From: Aphrophora alni
Lineage: Eukaryota; Arthropoda; Insecta; Hemiptera; Aphrophoridae
DNA: 64,000 nucleotides
Reading direction: 5' to 3'
Assembly (NCBI GenBank): GCA_963513935.1
Contig: OY740771.1
Span: 13,235,138-13,299,137, forward strand
A model generated the notes under the pieces. That model had not been told where the DNA came from and made no database searches. It saw nothing but the letters and a program-made list of their open reading frames with translations. Shown piece by piece: positions 20,834 to 33,826 of the stretch. Every line of letters begins with the position of its first letter. Positions within the stretch are counted from its first letter, which is position 1. The translations under genes and the position numbers were made by a program.

Positions 20834-23250
20834 TGTGCATAATTTGAGTGCAACAAAATTACTTTAAAGTGACGTTTAGAAAAGCAGTGTAGTTTTTATA
20901 GCGGAAGCTGTCACACCGATGCAAATTTAATTATATGTTACCGATGCAAAATTGTATGGTTTTTTACGCATGTGGAATACGTTAATATTTTGCGTTATTT
21001 ACAAAATGCCTAGGCATTATACACGGAGATTAAAGATCTAACAAAATTACTTACTTTGCTAAAAATTCTTAGACAATGTATAGAATGCCTAGGTATTCTA
21101 TAGAATGCCTGGATTTTATATATTGCCGGTAACGCATATAATTCACAAACCGGGATTTTTGGGAGAAATAATAACCTATAAAATTGTTTAGGTGCTTAGA
21201 GGCTACATACAACCAAAATCTGATCAAAATCGTTTTTGGCGTTATTGAACAAATAATAGTTTGTGTTTTTTTTTATGTTGGTCAAACCTAAATTTTACGT
21301 TATCAAATAAATTAAATAGATCCGATTTGAGCTAAATATGCCCACATATTAAATTTCATTCAAATCTGTTTACTCATACACAAAAATACGAAATTTGTTG
21401 ACCCATTATATAATTTTTCTTTTACTACGTATGTGTGAAAAGTAGAAATAGTTTTTGTGAAAATTGACGCATCATTTAGAGATGATTTTGAGGTTATTTC
21501 ACAAAGCTGTTACAATTTATAACAGTTTGACTACGTGGATACATAGATATCAACATTGAGTCAAAGAAGCATCCTAATCACGTATCAAGATATTTATTTG
21601 CAGTTATTATCAGTTAATTCCCTATAAATCCACGTATGAAGTTTCAATTTGTCACACCGATCTGACAGTGGGTAACGTTAAAGTAATAACATTATATCAT
21701 TTACCAACGCTACGCAGAGCGATATTTACTCTGTTGGAAAGGGCACACAGCAGACATTAGATTTATGGCGATTCCATCCCTATATTTATGACTTGTTTGA
21801 CCTATACTGTCTTTCCCCTGGTTTTCATATTCCCGTGAAGTTTACAGGGGATGAATTCTGCGATTTAGTCAAAACAAAGTTTTGCTCAATTTACTTTCTT
21901 AACAAATATGGGATTGCTTGAAATAATTAATACGTGCTAAATGAGAGATGCAACTAATTCATATTACGGTAGCCCGCTTTTCTGTACATCAAATAGTAAC
22001 TAATTAAAATAATACTGCAATTTAGTATGTTTACATAACCTAACCTATTTCCGGTGATTCCTGCTACCATAAATCCGATCTACATTGTTTTATATCAAAA
22101 AGTCGAATAGGTTAGGTTAGGTTACATATTAAAATTGACTTACGAAATTAATCAACGGGAAAATAACACAACCCGCTATTAAATACAAACAATGATTCTG
22201 GTAAGAGTGTTGCAGTGCCACTGACCTCGTATATTTGTTGTTGGTACCACTAGCAACTGGCTTCACTCTTTCATCTAAATACTTTGCAAAAAATCTATGT
22301 AGAAATAGCATGTGACTACTATTAGTTGCGAAACTAATGACTGTTTAGTAATAAATATTTTAGAAAAATGTGGTCAATTTTAACATAAAAAAATAAAGAT
22401 TCTGAAGTTGTGATTTATCTATACTAAAATTGCAATGATTATTGCTGCAACTACAATGGCAGCTGGAAACATCATTGTAATAACCTTGTTCTCAAATGTT
22501 GGTCTTCAATTCCAGTTTTTTATTATTATGTAACATTATTACTTATTTTGACCCAATGAACCATATCCTGACGTTTTGGAGCGTAATTTGGAAACACCCT
22601 GTATGTGAGAGCGTTCCAAATTTTCATTAGTTTTTAGAACCGATACTTAACCTAACTCAACCTATCCTAACGTGACGTAACCTAACTTAACCTAACCTAA
22701 CCAACACATTTAGTGACGACACTGTAACATTTACTGAATTTCCTTTAAAATAATTTCTCAACAAAAAATTCAATTCAATTGCAATACTATAAAGCTCCAT
22801 CAATAAGAAAATTTTAAGAAAAACAACCATTAAAAAAGAAGAAAATTATTTTGTAAAAATGTTAGTTGAATGAAACCAAAATGATGTATTTATAGCAAAG
22901 CTATATCTCCGACTGATGACATATTCAACCCTTACCACGCATTGGGCACTGAACAATATACTCGTTAGTCTGACATGTAGCGCCAACCAAAACAACTATA
23001 TGTCATTATACGCCACCATCCCAATAAAGACAGTCACGTTCTTCTGAAAATAGACATTATCGTAACTAAACAAAGCAATAATGTCTCTATTAGATAGTCA
23101 TCTCTTCAAGAAATAGACGTTACTAGGTCGTCAAGTGACAAACTGGAGAGGAGCGAGTTTAATTAATTATTATATACTAGTTACAAAGGAACTATTAATT
23201 TTATACAAAATATAAAAATCGTAAAGAATTAGTTTTCATTTAAATAATTA
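20834..23250. other. No gene seen; short CCTAA sites
   Basis: No supported coding region. At 22035-22050 CATAACCTAACCTATTTC faces TCGAATAGGTTAGGTTAGGT at 22104-22128, an opposed pair of telomere-type tracts 60 bp apart. At 22645-22710 a degenerate CCTAA run (with CGTGACGTAA variants) follows a reversed CACCCTGTATG terminus at about 22595. Confidence 0.45.
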
Positions 23251-23254
23251 TGTA

Positions 23255-23775
<521 letters not shown>

Positions 23776-23850
23776 AATATCTAAACAAAATTTTAAAAAT
23801 AAAACATTATTTCGTTTTAAAATCACATTAAAAAAATTCAATGAATGTAA

Positions 23851-24166
23851 TATACAGAGTGTTCAAAAAGTTCCATTAACCTTTTTAATTATTATTTTTT
23901 TTTTTTTTTGTGCTTAAAATAAATCATCAGAACTTTATATATATCTTGTGGTGCATAGGTAGGCGTATTTTTAACACATCACCGTAGTAAAGCTATTAAA
24001 AGACAAAGTAAATAGCACAAAGTAAAGCTTAGTATCGGACCATCAAATTATTGAAAATTTGTATTGTCAAAAATTAAAACCTGTTATGTATCACAAAAGT
24101 TCTGGTAATTTATTTTAAGCAATAAAAAAATTAAAGGAATAAAGAGATTTTTTGAACACCGTGTAT
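23851..24166. mobile_element. Fold-back MITE, ~90 bp or longer arms
   Basis: The left end TATACAGAGTGTTCAAAAAG pairs with the right end TTTTTTGAACACCGTGTATA. Further in, TGCTTAAAATAAATCATCAG and AACTTT are mirrored by AAAGTTCTGGTAATTTATTT and TAAGCA. Both outer ends are TATA, consistent with insertion at TA. No coding frame. Confidence 0.8.
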
Positions 24167-24565
24167 ATAACCCATTGTGTGACTCACTAATCTATACAAA
24201 TTCTAACCTAATTCCAGATGAGATAGATTTGAAATTCGCCAAACTAATAGCTTTTAGCCTGTAACGGACGGGGAAATTCCAAAACGTTAAAATTTTTAAT
24301 TTATAACCCGGCATAAAATTTCAAAATGGTGTACGCAACTTTAGTCGGTGTAGAGCTTTTTTGGACGCCTATTGTGGCCAAACAGTAAAACCTATCATAA
24401 CAAATGATTACACCAGCAGCCACTTTGGCGAGATCTACAAGTTTGTTTCTATGATTTTTTCCTATCTCCAACAGTTATCCCTTAAAATAGAGCTAGATGT
24501 TTTTGACTTTTTAATTTTAATATTTTCCACAAATTATTTAATCTTTTTACGCACTTATTGGGCAG

Positions 24566-24630
24566 CTAGAATCATCAAATTGGCACGCTTATGACAGTGC
24601 CAGTATGCCTGCTAAATTTGATGATTCTAG
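24566..24630. repeat. Short near-perfect hairpin with a nested stem
   Basis: CTAGAATCATCAAATT at 24566-24581 pairs with AATTTGATGATTCTAG at 24615-24630. Within the loop, GGCAC and GTGCC form a second stem. The fold therefore has an outer 16-bp stem and an inner 5-bp stem. Confidence 0.7.
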
Positions 24631-24699
24631 ATGTATTATAAATGTGTCAAAATATTAAATAAAGTGTAGAAATTACTAAGTTTTGATCTACAATTTTGA

Positions 24700-25180
24700 T
24701 CCAATGACTCTGTCAAAACTCCCCGGTTTGTCAAAACACATTGGGGGTTTGGAGCGAAGCCCCAGGGGTTTTTTTTTACTTTAACCCCAACGAGCGAAGC
24801 GAGGTGAACTATAAAATTGAATTTATATTTAACAAGAAGTCTCATAGTTTTCGGTTTCAATATATGGGTTTGAGTTCAGACGGTATACAAGTCGCCACGG
24901 GTCAAATTCGTTGAGAGAGAAGCCAGTTTACAGTCTGACCTTGGAGAAACCAATAGGGACCGTGCGGGTTTGCCATGACAGCGTTTGTAATCGCGATTCT
25001 TCTGTAGTTACGTTTAAAGCGCTTGGAAAAATCATAGATACTGCATTTAATTTTATATTTTGGTAAAGAGCAAAATTTAATGAACAATTCAATAATAAAT
25101 TACACCCGTAACTCCGTTCCTTCTTTGTAAAACAATCATCAGAAATTTCTCAACTATAGTTTTCCGACTAAATAAATACA
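24700..25180. other. No gene recognised
   Basis: Contains GTTTGGAGCGAAGCCCCAGG and CGAGCGAAGCGAGG. The GAGCGAAGCGAG phrase recurs in R6 at 32.70 and 52.88 kb. Minus-strand frames of 61-74 codons here carry no recognisable motif. Confidence 0.35.
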
Positions 25181-25480
25181 TGCAATAGAAATAGTTCCCG
25201 TTAAATTGCAAGAAACTTCAGTTAAAAACTAATATTTATTTTTGTATTTTGTTATTATTATTATATTGGAAATATTTAATAAGTGAGTGCCCTTGATATA
25301 TTGCTAATTTATCAGTTAGACTAAACATGTTTAAATTATTTAAAAAAAACTATCGTTTAACTCGTAAAAAAAACTACGCAAAGTATAATAAAACTACTTA
25401 TTTACCCAAGTCTATTAGCCTCGCTCGGGAGGTAGCCTCGTGCAGGGAGCTGTTCGAATTGACAACCGCGCGCTACTCTT
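25180..25480 (+). repeat. Repeat R7, copy 2, ending in the 11.06 kb element's terminus
   Basis: TTAAATTGCAAGAAACTTCA and AAAAACTAATATTTATTTTT match 10405-10440. TAATAAAACTACTTATTTAC and CTATTAGCCTCGCTCGGGAG match 11015-11075, and GAGCTGTTCGAATTGACAAC matches the terminal repeat of the 11062-12134 element. Here the sequence is continuous, without the tRNA-related insertion of copy 1. Confidence 0.7.
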
Positions 25481-27874
25481 GGCTCATGGTATAGTGTCGA
25501 AGTCGGAGCATCCAATACGAAGTTATCAGAAGTGGGCGTTAGATGGCAGCACTGGAGCACCTACTTCTGAACTTCAAATCAATGTTAATACAACCACTAC
25601 AGTATAATAAATACGTTATATATTGTCAGACTTTATTGATTTTACCGCCAAACGTTTTAGTTCAGATCAAATGACGTGATTTTGTATAACACTGACCAGT
25701 ATGAAAACAAAACAAATGGAATTATATACGTTTTAAATGAACGAATAAATTAGCTTTTCAAACGCGAATAGCTGGTTTTGTGCTGTACTATAAATGTAAA
25801 CCTTCAATAAACTCCGACCTATAAATTGTTAATTGAACAAATAAATAGTGATGTGCTAGTCCATTGAAACTGACATTAATGAAAAAAGGGGGGGAATAGT
25901 TACAGTTGATTTACTTTTAATACGCTGATATGACAGCAGGTGAACTTTTTGGGTGGTCTTGTGTATCCTCTCTTATGGCAATTTCGAATTATAATTAATA
26001 TTTGCAAACCAGCTGTTATACAAAATGGGATGTTACTGCCCATGTAGGTCGTAGATAAGCAGAAACTATCGAAAAACCGTTCCTAACGATCGTTATATTG
26101 AAATACTCAATGTTGGGTTCTTGTGGTCGATATATCCGTTTTGAGGTCCCTTGATTCCAAAACAAAGTAGATTATGGTATGTCTGTCATCTCTTGTAGTG
26201 TATCTACAGCCCAAACTCGTGAACAGGTTTTAATCAAATTTGAAATGTGGGTATATTTTGGCCTTATCACGGGAAGTTTCCCCCCCCCCATTTTTCGATA
26301 ACTTTTTCATAATTTAATCATAATATTATTTGCCTTTAAAAAAAACGCCAAATTATAATTTTATCAAAATCGAGTGAAAATCAATTTGGTTTTATTTCTG
26401 TTGTAATGACATAACTGAAGACCCATTATTATTATTTAGTTTATAGTTTGTGTTGTAGAACTGACATTATTGTCTATGCTCGTAATTACCGCGTAGATGA
26501 CTAAGTTTGAAGGCTTTGTAGATAGACAAACATGACAACACAATTATTGGTGCAGAAAATATCTGCTGACAACTGTCAACCGCAGATCCTATAGTTCCGC
26601 AAGATAGTTCATGGGAAGAAATGTTTCACAAAAATTGTTTCCTTTATAGTGACATCTGAGAGTATTAAATGTGCAGCGATCCTGTTCAATGGAGTAATTT
26701 GACGTTATTTTCGCGACACTGAATATATAGTGTGATTAAGTTAAAGGTCTTTTTTTCTTTTTCCTTCGCTCGACGAGGTGTTCTCTACAACCAATGGACA
26801 GATTTGAATGAAATTTATTACGTGGGCATATTCTATATTTCGAGACTTTATTTAAATTTTCTTATAAACTCAAAATTTGGTAGTAGCTGTCTAAAAAAAA
26901 AAAAAAAAAAACACAAAATTACGATTCTCAAAACTGCTCCAACAATTGTGATTAAATTTTGCACACGTGTAGCATTTAGTTTTCAAAATACTAAAAAGTA
27001 TCTGTCGACATTTTTGCAAACATGTTGGTTCGGGAATTATTGAGGGAAAAAAAATCGACCATGGAGCTAAAAAGTACATAATTTCTACAGATTCGTTCCA
27101 ATTTTAATAAAACATAGATGATTAAACTAAACCTATTATTTGTTTTACCGAAACTCATAAACTGGCATTTTATTTTTTAGACAGATAGCAATCAAAACGT
27201 TTTGATTGGATCCTTAAAGGATTCACTTGTAACGTTTTAGAGTAAAATTTAATCAAAATCGAGAGCCGATTTTGTTTTTTGACAGCTACCCCAAATGTTT
27301 ATATTATCAAACAAATTATATAAGCCCCAAGATATGCCCAAATTTGATTAAAATCAATCCTCGCATTTGGGCTATAGAGCACAGCCACCTAAGGCACACA
27401 ACTCCGAAAACTCCTTCTTGGACTCAAGTGACCTCGAATCGCACAAACTATTTCTCACACATCACATAATATTCTCTTTACTACGTATATAAATAGAGTC
27501 ATTAAGATTTCTTTCTATTGTAATTATTCTAATAAACTAATAATTTGGATTTTCTATTTAAATTAATAAAAATGGAGCGGTTGGTCCCAGGGTTTTTATT
27601 AAAGGGTGTGTGTTGATAAACGATATGATTTTTTTTTCAGGTTTACTTAAACATGTTACGTCGCTTTGATTTTACAGTTGACCTAAAAAATCGATTAATT
27701 AATTTCAGAATGCAACAAATTTTCAAATTAAAAAACAATTTCTCTGACTTTACTTAATTATCGGTAATTTTTTTTTAAATCTAAAAAAATAGTTTGTGTT
27801 GCTTTAAAATTTGCATCTACTTATGCCTATTTTTCCCATTAAATTAGAGAAGACTAACATACCAACTAGTAGAA
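25481..27874. other. No gene seen; old dispersed repeats
   Basis: No supported coding frame. Stretches at 26130-26290 (GATATATCCGTTTTGAGGTC, TTTTAATCAAATTTGAAATG) resemble 49260-49330 and, inverted, 50850-50945. The stretch 26800-26890 resembles 12815-12890. These look like eroded relatives of the large fold-back at 49.3-52.4 kb. Confidence 0.4.
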
Positions 27875-28108
27875 TATACAGAGTGTCCCATTTTAATTGA
27901 ATTTCATTGTGGGAAGAAGTGGTTCTATCCAGAAGATTAATGTTCTTTTTGTTAATCCGTCCTTTTTGATTAACTTAACAAAATGAATCTCAAGGGTAAT
28001 TTTTGACATATCTATGTAACATAACATAAGTGTCAAGTTTGTAGAGTGTTCCATGAGTCCACCATATTAATTAAAAAATAGCGACCTCTTTGTGGGACAC
28101 CCTGTACA
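27875..28108. mobile_element. Small MITE with TATACAGAGTGTCCCA ends
   Basis: The left end TATACAGAGTGTCCCATTTT matches, inverted, the right end GTGGGACACCCTGTACATA. The interior phrase AACATAAGTGTCAAGTTTGT, followed by AGCGACCTCTTTGTGGGACA, recurs in a partial copy at 39770-39870. No coding frame. The TA at both ends is consistent with a TA target. Confidence 0.7.
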
Positions 28109-28109
28109 T

Positions 28110-30116
28110 ATTCCATATTTTGTACAATCAATCATTCGTTCAAAAGACAGACGAATATTTCATTTTTAACATACTAAAATCTCAACATCGATTTTTATTC
28201 CGGTACAATCGATTGCTACAGCTCTCTGTACAGGGTGATAAAGAAAGATATAAAAATCTATATAAATGAATACATTTCTATAAAATATTTTGGTACATTA
28301 CCATAGAATGACTGGTTTCATTTGTTCTCTTACCTGCAACAATAAATGAAAAAAATATGAAATAAAAACATACCATATTTAACAAAAAACATTTTCAACA
28401 AGGAAAACAAACTTTCCCCAAACCACAAAAAACTAAACTAAAACTGTAATAAATCCAGTTATATTTATTATATTAACCTTATATACAATTCGATTACATA
28501 GTTATCATCCTTAGCTACCAAGTATTGTATCATCCTTAGCTCCCTCCCACTCTTAACCGGATAATCATATAGAGGTACATTTTGCCTCAGGAAATATACC
28601 CAAATGTGGAAGGGTCAATGCTCTTGGCAACATTATGGTTTGAGAGTATGGTTTTGTTTTGACAATGATTTTCGTCTTAAAACCCCAACCCTTAAAATCT
28701 TGTTCGGTGAGGGGGGGATTTCATCCCAACTCTGATGTCGGAAGAGATCCCTAATAGATGTATCACCACAATAGTAAACTATGGCAGCCAATTTAAAGAT
28801 ATTTTCACAGATTAATCGACAACTACAAAACGAAAACAACTTTTATTTAGAGTTCCCTAAGCGAATGCAGTCAAAACAAGTTACACTATGGTGGATCATT
28901 TCATTATTTTATTTTAATTTAAGAAGTCAAGAGACCGCTTAGAGTTTTGCTTCGCCTCGTTACCGGATGAAGCTATAAACAACGACTTAGGAAGGGATGA
29001 CTTAGACCACACGAAGGGTTAATCCTTAGCTATATTTATCAAGAGAGCTTTCCTTGCAATATACACTCATTATTCATTGTCTATCTAAACCGTAACCTTC
29101 TGTCTTAAATAATTACTTGAAATTTGAATTACATTCCAAGTCTTATATTTATACTTTACTTGAAATTCGACACTTTCTAATGGGACTTGATTAAGGTTGC
29201 TGAAAATCCTGATCTTCATTATTCATAAGGAAAGTTTTTTTTTGCCCTTCTTTTACTTCTCCCTGACTCGCGCTTAATGGCGCCCCCTTTCCCCTTCTTC
29301 CTAACAACCTTCTTTCTTCTGCGAAAAAGTTTGAAGCAATTTTATTTCAGAGAAGATAATTTATTGTAACTTCTGTGCCGAGAAATTAATCAGTACAATT
29401 CCTTACGTAAACATTGCGTTCCGAAGATTAATGTTGAAAAGATGTTTAAGAAATGTTAACAAAACTTATTGTTGTCGTTGCATTGTTAACGTTTATTACA
29501 TAATTGAGAATACAGCATCGATACTTGGAGCCAATTTATTGTCGTCCCATGAATATATGAATTGTTAATTAATTGTCTTGGTAGTTCGCAGTGTGGATGA
29601 TTTTTTTAAATTTTAAGAATAGAAAAAACCTAATGCAAAGTTATAAAATTTGAAAAGGTATAAACAAAACAACTTTTTCCATTTTTCATCTTTTCCTCGT
29701 GTCTTTCTTTCTTGTAGGAAATTTTGTCTTTCTTTCGTCTTCCTAAGTTTTATGTTATCTTCCAAAACTACTTTATAAATACATTATATTTCTCTGCTAC
29801 TCCTGCTTTGTTCTGAATTTCTACCTACGCGTTTCGGATTCAATCCACTAGTAAAAGCTACTACGTACTCCTTCGTCCCGCAATGGAGTCCTCTTATAAC
29901 TAAGTAACTCCAACTCTGATATCTATAGGCTCCATCCGCTTCTCTAATTGGTAGACCATGCCAGAAGTGGTAGAAGATTGAACTAAAGTTAATTATATCC
30001 TTGTAGAATTATAACGTTATATTTGCTAAAAATTCAAAATAAAGAGAAATAAACAAAGAAATATATTTCGATGAATTTGAATAACGTTTGATCGAAGTAA
30101 TTCGATATGTGTGACG
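28110..30116. other. No gene seen
   Basis: No coding frame with recognisable features. CTCTGTACAGGGTGATAAAG near 28222 is a lone relative of the CAGGGTG termini. A C/T-rich patch at about 29245-29330 (CTCGCGCTTAATGGCGCCCC) has no open frame. Confidence 0.4.
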
Positions 30117-30275
30117 ATGTCACCGGAATCTTGGTTGCAATCTGGTTGCGCCGGTGAATGTATTGCAATGGCAGTGGAACAGCTGATCTGCAGCCCAAAT
30201 CACCCGCTAGGAACTGCGGAGTCTTGCAGTGTCCGACATACGTGGCCTGTTATGTCATCTTCAATTTTCTCTTAA
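30117..30275 (+). other. GC-rich island with a 52-codon frame, unresolved
   Basis: An ATG at 30117 opens a frame reading MSPESWLQSGCAGECIAMAV, then EQLICSPNHPLGTAESCSVR, ending HTWPVMSSSIFS at a TAA. The island is much richer in G and C than its flanks, and the residue mix (several Cys, Pro, Trp) is unlike the AT-driven frames around it. I recognise no family. It could be an exon, a captured fragment or a non-coding conserved element. No promoter or splice signals stand out. Confidence 0.2.
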
Positions 30276-30944
30276 AACATTCATATCACATTTTACATAT
30301 TACTATGCCACATAATTAATTGGGTTAATGGCAATCGCCGACTTTTCGGGAAGGCCCAACTACTCAATCATAAATGTGGTGTTCGATGGCCTATTTCCCA
30401 CACGTTCAATTACTGATAATGTAGTATCCAATTTTTTTTATTATTAGTAAATTAAGCTCCCTTGTGATTAATTAGTGTAGTTTACTTATCTAAATTGGTA
30501 ACTGAAGAGTGATGTTTGGTCAAACAGGAATAAGTAAATTAACACCTCAATTGGGTATGGGCAATACTTATTACATTTTCCAGACAAAACCATAATTCAG
30601 CCCTAATCCCCAATTTAAAGTAACCCATTAGTAATAAATACAATTTATATTTATATACGTACTAAAAATAAATTGGATGACGGTAATTAATCGATTTTGA
30701 CCAAATTTTGAAAAAGTGAATTAACTTATCGCGGAGTGGAACATTCTGAATATAAAACAAAAATTTTTTTCACTAGTAATTGAAAATTTATTTTAAAATA
30801 AGTTTGTCCAAAGTTTAATCTAAAGGTGATTTTGTTCATTCGGTAAGTTGTGAAACTAAAAAAAAAACTTGACAAGATTATAATTATATAGAAAAAAAAT
30901 TGTTTTGAACTTTTCCCCTTTGTTGTTTAAAAGCAATAATAAAA

Positions 30945-31070
30945 ACCACTACCCCTAGGGAACTCTAATAGCGTCAGAGTCGAAAGAGAACAAGAGTTGG
31001 TCAAGAAGGATCTGATAGGAAAGATGAAATGCAGGGATCTAACTCACGACTATAAAAAACTGTAGATTCT
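30945..31070 (-). repeat. Dispersed repeat R1, partial, minus orientation
   Basis: CTAATAGCGTCAGAGTCGAA, AGAGAACAAGAGTTGGTCAA and GATAGGAAAGATGAAATGCA are the reverse complement of the R1 centre. The copy is broken at both ends. Confidence 0.7.
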
Positions 31071-31264
31071 CCCGAGGAAAGTTTCGGAATTTTAATCATA
31101 TTTTCAAAAAACATTTTACAACCATAGTATTAAGGCGAATCATTTAAACTGAATCATTTAAAAGAATATTTTCCCAAAAGACACCGGATTTATTTGACTG
31201 ATACGATGTTAAAGTGAAGGTAATATGAACAAAAAAATAAGATCACTCTAAAAGTAATCAAATT

Positions 31265-31654
31265 TCAACACGGATAAAATATATTGTACATTATGTGAAC
31301 CTCAAAGGTTGCATCCAACAAAGTGATCGAATTAAGCCCTTGAGTGAAACTGGATACGCTCTCGATACACCCGGCTTCTATCGATTGTTTGAAATGTGCT
31401 CTTTGTGTGAAGAGTGAAAATATCAGTAGAAGAGGATACGCGGATACGCGTGTTGTTATAGCGACAGGTTTAAGGGTGGAGTTAACTTTAATTTTAAAAT
31501 ATTTCGATTGTAGGTAATACGTTGACAGGAAAGGGTATATTGTCATGTGGTTTGACGAAGTTGATCCTGGTATCGATATAAGCAGATAATATAGCTGCAA
31601 CACAGACTAACTATCGCTCATCATCGCCTTCAAAAATAGAAGAAAAATAAAAGA
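31265..31654. other. No gene recognised
   Basis: A 112-codon minus-strand frame at 31265-31603 starts MLQLYYLLISIPGSTSSN. I see no domain motif, and it is not flanked by splice or promoter signals that I can defend. Confidence 0.25.
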
Positions 31655-31870
31655 GTGTAAAATAAAGACTAGTAGCCCTCGAATACTCTAATAGCATCAG
31701 GGTCGGAAAATATCAAGTGTTGATCAAGAGAAACCTGACAGGAAAGGTTAAAGAAAGTGATGAAATCAAGACTACATGAAGAAAGGTGTAAATCCAGCTA
31801 CGTCCCTAGGGATTGCCATTCCCGTGAACTTACTTTGGTGAGCTTCTGAGATTTGTTTAAAGGAGATCCG
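31655..31870 (-). repeat. Dispersed repeat R1, near-complete, minus orientation
   Basis: CCCTCGAATACTCTAATAGC, ATCAGGGTCGGAAAATATCA, GTGTTGATCAAGAGAAACCT, ACTACATGAAGAAAGGTGTA and AATCCAGCTACGTCCCTAGG follow in reverse R1 order to the GGGATTGCC end. This is one of the best copies for building the family consensus. Confidence 0.75.
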
Positions 31871-32093
31871 TTTAAAAATTTTAATTATCTCAGTGCGGCC
31901 AATTTTTTCTAAAATTCTTGCTTACAGTTAAAATTTCTTAAATCAAAGTTTAAGTTACTTTTCACTAAAAATTCATGATCAGTGAAAAAGTGAAAATATC
32001 GATTAAGTTTTAATAAACGTGAAGTTTCCAGACTCTAAGTTAGATCACAAACTTGCAGTAAAGTTAGTGCACTATATTCGGTTGTTTAGTTTA

Positions 32094-32290
32094 CTCTCCT
32101 CTCCTTTTTTTAAAATTATTTTCAAATACCGTGTTGGGTTAAACGGCTAATCCCTGATAATACGGAAACCGCCAATTAAGAGCAAAATCCAAGGCAATGC
32201 CGAACCACTCTATCAGCCCCCGCCTCCCTAGTTGGGAAGCTGGCGGTTGTGTAAGGACCCGGACAACAGTCCACCAAGTAAATTGAGCAA
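32094..32290 (+). repeat. Repeat R4, copy 1 (inverted partner at 34.8 kb)
   Basis: TTGGGTTAAACGGCTAATCC, ATAATACGGAAACCGCCAAT, AAGGCAATGCCGAACCACTC and ATCAGCCCCCGCCTCCCTAG all recur in reverse complement at 34800-35010. On the minus strand a GGGGGCTGATAGAGTGGTTC stretch resembles a tRNA D-arm and box A, but I see no good box B. A SINE origin is possible, not shown. Confidence 0.8.
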
Positions 32291-32689
32291 ATGAGAATTT
32301 TGTTAGAAAACAGTCTTAATTTATAATTACAAAACATTCTTTATACTTGACTTATCCAGTATACGACGTATAGGGTAGGGTTGATAATAGCACAAAATTT
32401 CGACCTTGGTTTTTTTCGACATGCCGTCCGTCCGTCGTCGTCGTTTGTAGATAAGCGCTATAGCGTCCATAATAAATAAACTAACCTAACTTAACCTAAC
32501 CTAACAAAAACTTAACTTCACTTTCGCGCTCTACGCTGTTTTTCACTGTCCGCTCTTTTAAACTTACTGCCGATAAGCATAGTGCTGCGTCAAAAAGGTG
32601 TATTATTTACATCGAATAATTATATTTAGATAGGGGTTCACGTGCTCTTATTGAGGAGCCGCTACTGTTCTTGTCCTCATCCTTATCAA

Positions 32690-32767
32690 CGCCAGTGAAG
32701 ACACGAGCGAAGCGAGTGGAGACTTTTAAAATTTATACACATCTACGATGCTCACTAGTGCTTCGCC

Positions 32768-32810
<43 letters not shown>

Positions 32811-33010
32811 CCATTACAAGGTTCAGTAAACCTGTGTAACAACTCTTTTAACCAAACTTATTATACTGGAAAAGACCCTTGATCTACAAATACAATTTAA
32901 CATTTCCTACAATTCCGAAATAACCAACACTTGGGGATTACATTTAGAGGATCTGCTTGCATTACATTGGGGTCGGGTAAGTACCATCAAATTGTTTGGA
33001 TATTCATTTA
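32690..33010 (+). repeat. Repeat R6, copy 1, with a poly(A) tract
   Basis: CGAGCGAAGCGAGTGGAGAC, CCTTGATCTACAAATACAAT, TTAACATTTCC, ATCTGCTTGCATTACATTGG and GGTCGGGTAAGTACCAT match 52880-53095 in the same order. An A-run of about 35 bp starts at 32773 in this copy and is absent from copy 2. No coding frame. Confidence 0.65.
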
Positions 33011-33826
33011 AGACATCAGCTGATAAGACTCCAATGTACGTAACAAATGTCATCTGGAAGTATAGTCGGTCAAAGTTTTATGATTTAATTTGTAATGTTC
33101 TCCGGCATTATCGTACTGCCTCTGAACAAAGATTCGCTTGTCATGTGTGCTTTTGACTACAATACATTCTTCCTATCTCCGTGACATTTCTGGGTTAAAT
33201 TGAAGGAAAATCAAGGGAGCAGTTGTTTAGTTTGCATGAGCGTAACTTATATAACTTATAATAAGTAATGCACGACAGTCAGACGTTTCTAGAGCGCGTT
33301 CTACTTATTACTACAGTTACACGTTAATATATTCATTCATTTATGAGTGCTGATGTATGCGTGCTACCAGAGTGATATTCTTCTGTTATGTTATGCTGTA
33401 TAAATTACAGAGTTCATTTTGTAAGTAAAACATTTTAGAAATGATAAAATTCATTCTTTTTATAAAATGATTATATATATAATGATGAATAATTATGATG
33501 AATATATATATAATTGCTTATTCCACAACCAACTCTTTTGAAATTTTACATACTTTTTAATAAAGTTATCAAAAATGTTACGGAAAATTTCAACAGGTGT
33601 TTATAGAAACAAAATGACGGGAACACAAAAAAACAAATACAACTTCTGTGCCTCTATAATTTATACCTTTTACTCTTGTAGGTTTAATTGTTGAACAGCT
33701 GTTTGATTAAAATTAAAACAGAAAATTATAGGCTGATGATGTGAAACCTCTAGTTTTAACTGAAAAAATTTGGGGTTACTTTTAAAGTTTGTTGTAACAA
33801 CGGTCGCACTTGATTCAATCACCCTG
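33011..33826. other. No gene seen
   Basis: AT-rich, with a TATATATAAT microsatellite-like patch near 33470-33515. The 64-codon minus-strand frame at 33670-33864 runs into the fold-back element and has no motif. Confidence 0.35.

Noticed and set aside
31265..31603. 112-codon minus-strand frame
   Set aside because: No motif or family resemblance that I can defend; left as unassigned.
32094..32290. Functional tRNA in repeat R4
   Set aside because: Only a box A-like stretch is visible; there is no box B, no cloverleaf and a second degenerate copy nearby.
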